6,937 nt of DNA, from NCBI GenBank assembly GCA_001780385.1, contig MFGW01000195.1, positions 50,984 through 57,920 of the forward strand, written 5' to 3'. Source of the stretch: Candidatus Fischerbacteria bacterium RBG_13_37_8 (lineage in GTDB: Bacteria; Acidobacteriota; HRBIN11; MFGW01). Within the stretch, counting starts at the first letter, position 1, and each line of letters starts with the position of its first letter. The translations under genes and the position numbers were made by a program. Shown here one piece after another: positions 1-5,227 of this stretch. The notes under the pieces are model-generated. The model saw nothing but the letters and a program-made list of their open reading frames with translations, was not told where the DNA came from and searched no databases.

Positions 1-133
1 TATATGTTACTATGGGAATAGAGCCCCTGTAGATGCCATAATCTGACGTGCCGCATGAACCGCCAGGGATGCCCCAAATCAAGTACAAATTTGATGCTGA
101 CTTAGATACTTGAAGCGGAATTCCAGGAAAATT
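1..133 (-). repeat. C-terminal FN3-like tail module, truncated second copy (kelch protein)
   Basis: The final residues inside the window (about 1590-1633) read VSKSASNLYLIW, then PGGSCGTSDYGIYRGSIP. They align without gaps to the tail of the upstream gene. The remainder of the module, about 60 residues including the expected YYFLVV, EGSYG and terminal Cys segments, lies beyond the left edge. This tells us that the kelch gene is close to its stop codon. Confidence 0.75.
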
Positions 134-3100
134 ATCATTGTCCGGAACTGTGCCGGGAGCATCCCATTGCGTAGTACAAAAATCTATCCAGCGAATACTC
201 ACATCATCAATATACCAACCTTCATTATTAATTGAACTATTTGATGCATATCTATACCTGATTTTCAGATTTCCTCCTGCATATTGATATAAAACCGAAT
301 TATATTGTGTCCATGCTAAGCCGGAGCCTGAAAAACAATCTTGATTTATACCAATGCAAGCTGAAGTGGTGCTGTTTGTAGTACCCGGGTAATTTGGCAC
401 TAATAAGGGTTTAGACCAGACAATTCCATCGGCTGAAGCTTCTAAAATTCCGCCATCCATTCCACTTTCAATATTATAATATGTCCAGAATGCCAATATA
501 GGATTAGTGCCTGCCGGTGGTGTTAGAAAATTGTTAAGAGTAAGAGTATCGCATTGATTGTCGAGATTTCCAGAAAATGCGGAATGCGATATGCTATGAG
601 ATTGAACGTCAGACAATGACCAATTCGCAGAGACAATCCAATTATTGAGTCCGGATTCAAAATCATCATTCAATGCAATTATCAGTGGTCCTGCAGGTGA
701 AGCAGCTTTCCTTGTTGTATTTAAATCGGTATTTCCACCATTGCATGGACCTTGTCCGTTATTGGTAGTATCCTCAGCTCTTACGATATAAAAATATGCT
801 TGGCCGTTAATTAAATTACTTGTGTCAGCATAGTTTGTGTCAGTCAGACAGGAAGCCATTCTATTGGCGGCGGATGGCTCAAAATAAGGATCCGTGCTTC
901 TGTATATATGGTAAGTAACGTTTGAGCCTGATTGACATGTTGAGACGGCAGGAGTCCATGTTAAATTAATCTGACAAGTAAAGCTATCATTACTCACAAC
1001 AGACTGCAAACCGTCAAAAAGTGGGACAGTAGAACAATTAGGAGAACCATTTGCACAATAATATCCAGTATTAATGAGCAAATCGTCTATCCACCAGCCG
1101 CCCAACGAAATATTATCATTGGTCGCATAATTAAACCTGACTTTGAAATTAGTCCCCCTGTATGTAGGAAGGTTTGCCTTATATTGATTCCAGAACATAT
1201 TTTCACCGCTAAACGCAGATTGGGGATGAGTACCTAAGCAAGGTGAACTACTGCTATTAGTAGTACCTGGGTAATCAGGAATCAGGGAGAGTTTGGACCA
1301 GTTCAAGCCATCGGTTGAACCTTCAACGATACCAGCATCCCAGCCACTCTCAGCATTATGTATAGTCCAGAAATAGAGAGCCGGTATTAAAACTCCGCCA
1401 GGAATATTTACAGAATCAGTAAGTGTTAAGGTATCGCAAGTTTGAGAATTGAAATTCCCGGAATGAGCTGAATAGAGGCCGCTATGTGAGTATACATTAT
1501 TCCAATTCCAGTTAGCAGAAACAGTCCAATTTATCAATCCATATTCAAAACTTTCTGAGAACAAGGTGTAAATTGGCGCAGTAGGGGAGTTACTCCCTTT
1601 TTGCATATTACTATTTACATTCCCGCCATTGCATGGACCGTTACCGCTTGTTCGGGAATCTTCAGCCTGCACGGCATAATAAAATATAAATCCTGATGCT
1701 ACATCATTATCAATAAATGATGTGCCCGTTATGCAGGCTGCGATTTGATTTGAAGGATCAGGAATAAAACCAGGATCTGTGCTTCGATATACGGAATAAA
1801 CCAAACCAGGATATAATGGGCAACTTGAGGTTCCAGTATTCCATTGGACCGTCAGCCCGCAAGGATAAGTCTGGTTATTAATAACCGTTTTTGTTCCTTC
1901 AAAACAAGGCGCCAGGGAACATTCTCCTGTTGCGACCACCGATGTCCAATTGTTTTTTTCGGATTCACATTCATTGACAGCAGAAACATTGTAGTAGTAG
2001 GTGATTCCGCCATGCACAGTATTATCAATATATTCATTGCCAGTTATTCCGCCCATAATAAGTTCTGCTCCAATCATGCCGTTGCATCGAATATATTTCC
2101 TGTAGATAGTATAACTGACTGCTCCTGGAACAGGTGACCAGGAAATGGTTATTTGATTAGGATTTGAAGCAGTTGCGGTCACGGAGGATGGTTCTGAGGG
2201 CACATAACTACATACGCAGTATCTTCCTCCTGTATTTAAATAAATACTGCCATAGCCTCCCCAGATAATCATTTCAGTTCCTGTCCACACGGCAGAATGA
2301 TAATCTCGAGCAGTTGGAGCTTGCAGAATAGAGGTCGCCGTCCAGCTATCGGTGATTGGATTATATCTGCCGCCCGTATTATAAGTACCATTGTTGCCGT
2401 GACCACCCCAGATAATCATTTCGTTGCCTGTCCAGATATTGGAATGATTGCTTCTTTTCACGGGTGCATTCAGATTATTTATTGAGGTCCATGTATCTGT
2501 ATCCGGATTATACTTTGCTCCATCATCTGTGTATTCACCTTTCCATCCGCCCCAGATTATCATATCGGAACCAGTCCATACACCTGCATGATCGCACCTT
2601 CCAGAAGGTGCATTATTGGTAGATATGGGAATCCAGCTATTATTAGCCGGGCTGTACTTTGCGCCGGTATTTTTATAGGAAGTATCTCCGTATCCGCCCC
2701 ATATTATCATCTCCGTGCCTGTCCAGACACCGGAGTGTCTACTCCTCGGCTCCGGAGCATTAGCGATCGAAGTGGATGCCCACGTGTCGGCAACCGGATT
2801 ATACTTGCCCCCCGTATTAGTCCATGTGCCGCCGCCCCAGACTATCATTTCCATGCCCGACCAGACACATGAATGATCAGTTCTTGCAGTCGGTACATTT
2901 ATTTCAGATGTAGGCAGCCACGTATCTGATGCTGGATTATATTTTCCTCCAGATGTTACTCCGCCGCCGCCGCCCCAGACTATCATTTCTTCTCCTGTCC
3001 AAACAGAAGTATGCTTGCTTCTTGCTGACGGAGCAAAAAACGTTGAGGTTGGTACCCAATGATCGGTACTTGGAATATATTTTGCTCCGGTATTGACCGC

Positions 3101-4900
3101 ACTCAGAGCTAAACTATAATCATAGCCGCCCCAGACTATCATTTCCGTGCCCGTCCATACCGTACTGAAATAAATTCGCGATGATGGAATATCAATTTTA
3201 ATTGAAGTTGCTATCCATGAATCTGTTCCAGGATTATATCTGCCGCCGGTTACATAATCAGGAGAGCCACCCCATATTATCATTTCCGAGCCCGTCCACA
3301 CAGCAGTATGCAAATACCTTGCTTGCGGTGCATTAGTAATAGTTGTTGGAGTCCATGAATTGGTTAGTGGATTATATCTGCCTCCAGTGTTTTGATTGCT
3401 CGAACCTTGACCGCCCCAGATTATCATCTCCGTGCCCGTCCATACTGCAGTGTGCGTTTCTCTTGCTGAAGGTGCATTGGTAATAGATGTTGCTACCCAA
3501 TTATCTTTGACCGGATGATATTTTCCTCCTGTATTAGTGTAAGTACTAGCATAGCCTCCCCACACGGTCATCTCCGCTCCTGTCCACACAGCAGTATGAT
3601 TGTATCTTCCTGTAGGTGCATTGCTTGTAGGTGTTGCGGTCCAATTATCGGTAGCGGGATTATACCTTCCACCTGTATAAAATTTAGAGGTAGCATTCTG
3701 ACCGCCCCAGATTATCATCTCCGTGCCCGTCCATACTGCAGTGTGCAATTCTCTTGCTGAAGGTGCATTATTTATGGATGTTTCTACCCAGGTATCAGTG
3801 GCAGTATTATACCTGCCTCCCGTATTGAGGTAACTGCCGGCATAACCGCCCCAAATTATCATTTCCGTGCCAGTCCATATTGCAGTATGCGATTCTCTTG
3901 CTGAAGGTGCATTATTGGTAGATGTTGCCACCCAGGTATCAGAAACAGGATTATACCTGCCGCCTGTATAAAATTTAGTGGTAGCATTCTGACCACCCCA
4001 GATGATCATTTCCGTGCCCGTCCACACTGCAGTGTGGAAACCTCGTTCTGATGGCGCATCCAACACCGATGTCTCTTCCCAGGTGTCAGTAGCAGGATCA
4101 TACCTCCACCCTGTATTTACATAATGACTATAATATCCTCCCCAGATGATCATTTCCGCGCCAGTCCATATGGCAGTATGCCATCGTCTTGGCCCAAAGC
4201 CCGTTGAAGTCCTTGTCCAGGAATCCGGAATACATGGGCTCAAATTAATTGAAGGTAATGCGTAGTGATAATATTCCATAATTACTTGAGGCTCAAAGTG
4301 ATTTTTTACCTCCTGCCACCAGATTTCCAAAGGAATGTGCTCCTTTGCATTTTGCTTCAGCATGTCATTAAATCTATTATCAAATGCATACGAGTTATTC
4401 AGAAGTCTATCTACAAGTATAGGACGCGCAAGGCATTCAGCAATTAAATAAGGATTATTATCCAATGCATTCCAAATATCCTTCAGTACAGATGGTTGCA
4501 TGGTGTGTTTTGCAATGCGTTCCATTTCTGCTTGCAGTAATTTTCCCGTGACAGGTTTCCCCCAATAATATTCAAGCGCATTCGATTTTTTTAAAATATC
4601 TTCTACTTTAGTTCTTGTAGCATCATCGGTTACAATTCTTTCAAGCGAAGGTTTGGGTCGCTTGTTTTCTTTAGGCCATATTCTATGGTGCCAGTATACT
4701 TGTTCTATTGCCCTTTGACATTCTATCCTCTTTTCAATTGTAAGACCAGAGCCATCACTAATGAAAAAATTATTTTTGTCCGGTATTGCCTGATAATAAT
4801 CAGTTCCATTGCTTATTCCATTCACTAAAATATTGCTTGAAACTACTATCAACATAAGATTGGAAGCAAGCAAAAAATTATAGAGCATATTTTTTAACAT
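1..4900 (-). CDS. Giant secreted kelch-repeat protein with SurA-N-like head, FN3 and jelly-roll domains (C-terminus cut by window edge)
   Basis: The frame is open from the ATG at 4900 to the left edge, giving 1633 residues without a stop. In order: a signal-peptide-like start (residues 1-28); a helical region resembling the SurA N-terminal domain (about 54-190); fourteen kelch motifs WTGxEMIxWGG (about 224-894); an FN3 domain (about 896-988); two FN3 plus MAM/jelly-roll pairs (about 999-1277 and 1294-1570); and the start of a C-terminal FN3-like module (1580 on). The ATG at 4900 is preceded by AAAAGGA at 7 bases; an ATG at 4888 is in frame but less well placed. The protein is probably extracellular or on the cell surface, with the propeller and sandwich domains binding protein or glycan. 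No catalytic motif is visible, and a PPIase parvulin domain is absent from the visible part. Known of the family: similar kelch proteins occur in Acidobacteriota-like genomes without a proven function. The function here is unknown. About 60 residues are missing at the end, judged from the homologous tail of the neighbouring gene. Confidence 0.93.
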   Translation of the reverse strand, partial: MLKNMLYNFLLASNLMLIVVSSNILVNGISNGTDYYQAIPDKNNFFISDGSGLTIEKRIECQRAIEQVYWHHRIWPKENKRPKPSLERIVTDDATRTKVEDILKKSNALEYYWGKPVTGKLLQAEMERIAKHTMQPSVLKDIWNALDNNPYLIAECLARPILVDRLLNNSYAFDNRFNDMLKQNAKEHIPLEIWWQEVKNHFEPQVIMEYYHYALPSINLSPCIPDSWTRTSTGFGPRRWHTAIWTGAEMIIWGGYYSHYVNTGWRYDPATDTWEETSVLDAPSERGFHTAVWTGTEMIIWGGQNATTKFYTGGRYNPVSDTWVATSTNNAPSARESHTAIWTGTEMIIWGGYAGSYLNTGGRYNTATDTWVETSINNAPSARELHTAVWTGTEMIIWGGQNATSKFYTGGRYNPATDNWTATPTSNAPTGRYNHTAVWTGAEMTVWGGYASTYTNTGGKYHPVKDNWVATSITNAPSARETHTAVWTGTEMIIWGGQGSSNQNTGGRYNPLTNSWTPTTITNAPQARYLHTAVWTGSEMIIWGGSPDYVTGGRYNPGTDSWIATSIKIDIPSSRIYFSTVWTGTEMIVWGGYDYSLALSAVNTGAKYIPSTDHWVPTSTFFAPSARSKHTSVWTGEEMIVWGGGGGVTSGGKYNPASDTWLPTSEINVPTARTDHSCVWSGMEMIVWGGGTWTNTGGKYNPVADTWASTSIANAPEPRSRHSGVWTGTEMIIWGGYGDTSYKNTGAKYSPANNSWIPISTNNAPSGRCDHAGVWTGSDMIIWGGWKGEYTDDGAKYNPDTDTWTSINNLNAPVKRSNHSNIWTGNEMIIWGGHGNNGTYNTGGRYNPITDSWTATSILQAPTARDYHSAVWTGTEMIIWGGYGSIYLNTGGRYCVCSYVPSEPSSVTATASNPNQITISWSPVPGAVSYTIYRKYIRCNGMIGAELIMGGITGNEYIDNTVHGGITYYYNVSAVNECESEKNNWTSVVATGECSLAPCFEGTKTVINNQTYPCGLTVQWNTGTSSCPLYPGLVYSVYRSTDPGFIPDPSNQIAACITGTSFIDNDVASGFIFYYAVQAEDSRTSGNGPCNGGNVNSNMQKGSNSPTAPIYTLFSESFEYGLINWTVSANWNWNNVYSHSGLYSAHSGNFNSQTCDTLTLTDSVNIPGGVLIPALYFWTIHNAESGWDAGIVEGSTDGLNWSKLSLIPDYPGTTNSSSSPCLGTHPQSAFSGENMFWNQYKANLPTYRGTNFKVRFNYATNDNISLGGWWIDDLLINTGYYCANGSPNCSTVPLFDGLQSVVSNDSFTCQINLTWTPAVSTCQSGSNVTYHIYRSTDPYFEPSAANRMASCLTDTNYADTSNLINGQAYFYIVRAEDTTNNGQGPCNGGNTDLNTTRKAASPAGPLIIALNDDFESGLNNWIVSANWSLSDVQSHSISHSAFSGNLDNQCDTLTLNNFLTPPAGTNPILAFWTYYNIESGMDGGILEASADGIVWSKPLLVPNYPGTTNSTTSACIGINQDCFSGSGLAWTQYNSVLYQYAGGNLKIRYRYASNSSINNEGWYIDDVSIRWIDFCTTQWDAPGTVPDNDNFPGIPLQVSKSASNLYLIWGIPGGSCGTSDYGIYRGSIPIVTY
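191..1021 (-). repeat. FN3 plus jelly-roll pair, copy 2
   Basis: Residues about 1294-1570 repeat copy 1. The FN3-like part has YHIYRSTDPYFEPS, YFYIVRAED and GPCNGGN. The jelly-roll part has FESGLNNWIVSANW, PNYPGTTNSTTSAC and EGWYIDDVSI. The GPCNGGN and FE.GL.NW landmarks are both displaced by 296 residues (888 bp) from copy 1. The CDTLTL and CFSG/AFSG segments also correspond. Confidence 0.8.
1070..1906 (-). repeat. FN3 plus jelly-roll pair, copy 1
   Basis: Residues about 999-1277 of the kelch protein hold an FN3-like domain (VYSVYRSTDPGFIPD, then YYAVQAED and GPCNGGN). A MAM/jelly-roll-like domain follows (FEYGLINWTVSANW, then PDYPGTTNSSSSPC, and ending GGWWIDDLLI). The same order of motifs recurs about 295 residues later, so the pair arose by tandem duplication. 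The copies are clearly diverged, with only short stretches identical at the DNA level. Such domains usually bind carbohydrate or protein outside the cell. Confidence 0.8.
2219..4228 (-). repeat. Array of fourteen kelch motifs (about 48 residues, 138-156 bp each)
   Basis: The motif WTGxEMI(I/V)WGG recurs fourteen times in frame. Its first Trp codon starts at 4168, 4024, 3877, 3733, 3586, 3442, 3298, 3157, 3001, 2863, 2725, 2578, 2434 and 2287. The unit lengths are 48, 49, 48, 49, 48, 48, 47, 52, 46, 46, 49, 48 and 49 residues. Each unit also carries a GG(R/K)YNPxTDTW segment with the classic kelch Y-x6-W spacing and an APSAR..HTAV segment. One unit normally forms one four-stranded propeller blade. 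The first unit is preceded by a lone DSW strand (residues 226-228), and the last lacks the Y-x6-W strand. That is the pattern expected for propeller closure by the N-terminal strand. The count fits two seven-bladed propellers, but this is inference. Confidence 0.93.
3299..4168 (-). repeat. Higher-order 291-bp two-unit repeat inside the kelch array (units 1-6)
   Basis: Kelch units 1-6 alternate between two types: odd units have WGGY and even units have WGGQ after the core motif. Unit lengths alternate 48/49 residues at first, so same-type units lie 291 bp apart (4168/3877/3586 and 4024/3733/3442). Bases 3963-4034 and 3672-3743 differ at only 5 of 72 positions. Bases 3699-3746 and 3408-3455 are identical over 48 bp. 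This indicates recent duplication or gene conversion of a two-blade block. Confidence 0.85.
4331..4741 (-). other. SurA N-terminal-like helical domain of the kelch protein
   Basis: Residues about 54-190 are rich in charged and hydrophobic helix formers. They include IEKRIECQRAIEQVYWHHR, KVEDILKKSNALEYYWGKP, LQAEMERIAKHT and LIAECLARPILVDRLL. The pattern (a conserved Glu/Arg-rich helix, then a Tyr-Trp-Gly-Pro turn, then QAEMERIA, then ECLARP) matches what I recall of SurA-N-like domains at the head of acidobacterial secreted proteins. In SurA this domain binds unfolded outer-membrane proteins. No parvulin PPIase domain follows; kelch repeats do. The role here is unknown; it may be a processed or chaperone-like head. 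Recognition is from memory of the pattern, not from a search. Confidence 0.6.
4817..4900 (-). other. Signal-peptide-like N-terminus of the kelch protein
   Basis: Residues 1-28 begin MLKN and continue with a mostly hydrophobic stretch (LLASNLMLIVVSS). There is one Lys near the start and a polar segment with NG after it. This fits a Sec signal peptide or an uncleaved signal anchor. The n-region is weakly charged and no clear AxA cleavage site is seen, so the cleavage point is uncertain. The all-beta, Cys-containing, FN3-rich remainder supports export. Confidence 0.55.
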
Positions 4901-4907
4901 ATCATAA

Positions 4908-4914
4908 TCCTTTT
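4908..4914 (-). promoter_or_regulatory. Ribosome binding site of the kelch gene, overlapping the upstream stop
   Basis: On the minus strand AAAAGGA lies 7 bases before the ATG at 4900-4898, a good Shine-Dalgarno match and spacing. It overlaps the TAA stop (4915-4913) of the upstream gene. The 12-base gap and this overlap suggest one transcript and possibly translational coupling. No separate promoter or terminator is visible between the two genes. Confidence 0.8.
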
Positions 4915-5227
4915 AGCATGGATTGAGATCTTGGGGATTGCAGGGAGAAGCTGCGGGAGGAATTTCAATCCCTGAGGACGAGGTTCCGTATGAGCCTTCG
5001 CTAGTAGAATTTTGTGGAACTACGAGAAAATAATAACTGCCGGTATCTTGTGGAGTTGTATAGGAGGCATTTGCAGTAGTGCAATTCAATGATGCATGAT
5101 TATACGCGGACCAAGGTAAAGAGCCGCGATAGATACCATAAGCCGAGGTATCGCAAATTCCACCGGGTGCTTGCCAGCTTAGAACGAGATTATTGCCTGA
5201 TTTTGCGATCGTGAGGGTGTTGAGTAT
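4913..5227 (-). repeat. C-terminal FN3-like tail module, complete copy (end of the upstream gene)
   Basis: The last 105 or so residues of the upstream protein contain KSGNNLVLSW, PGGICDTSAYGIYRGSLP, YYFLVVP and EGSYGTSSSGIE, and end at CNPQDLNPC. The module starts like an FN3 strand pair and ends with a short Gly/Ser and Cys segment. A homologous start is present at the left edge of the window in the kelch protein, with 20 of 30 residues identical over the block beginning at KSGN/KSAS. Similar endings are, as I recall, frequent in large secreted acidobacterial proteins. Its function is not known to me. Confidence 0.75.

Noticed and set aside
2960..2974. GCC microsatellite as a possible phase-variation tract
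   Set aside because: It is a triplet repeat of only four units, so slippage would change a Gly loop in kelch unit 9 and not the reading frame.
1844..3760. Several short open frames on the plus strand (for example 1844-2137, 2588-2872, 3515-3760)
   Set aside because: They lie opposite the kelch and FN3 coding region, share its repeat pattern, and have no ribosome binding site or recognisable domain.
2219..4168. Regularly spaced DNA repeats that could be mistaken for a CRISPR-like or satellite array
   Set aside because: The repeats are in frame, diverge mainly in protein loops and encode a recognisable kelch motif; unit length varies by whole codons.
4898..4915. One long gene interrupted by a nonsense mutation, since both frames are the same
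   Set aside because: The stop follows a complete tail module, and a Shine-Dalgarno site, an ATG and a signal-peptide-like segment come directly after it.
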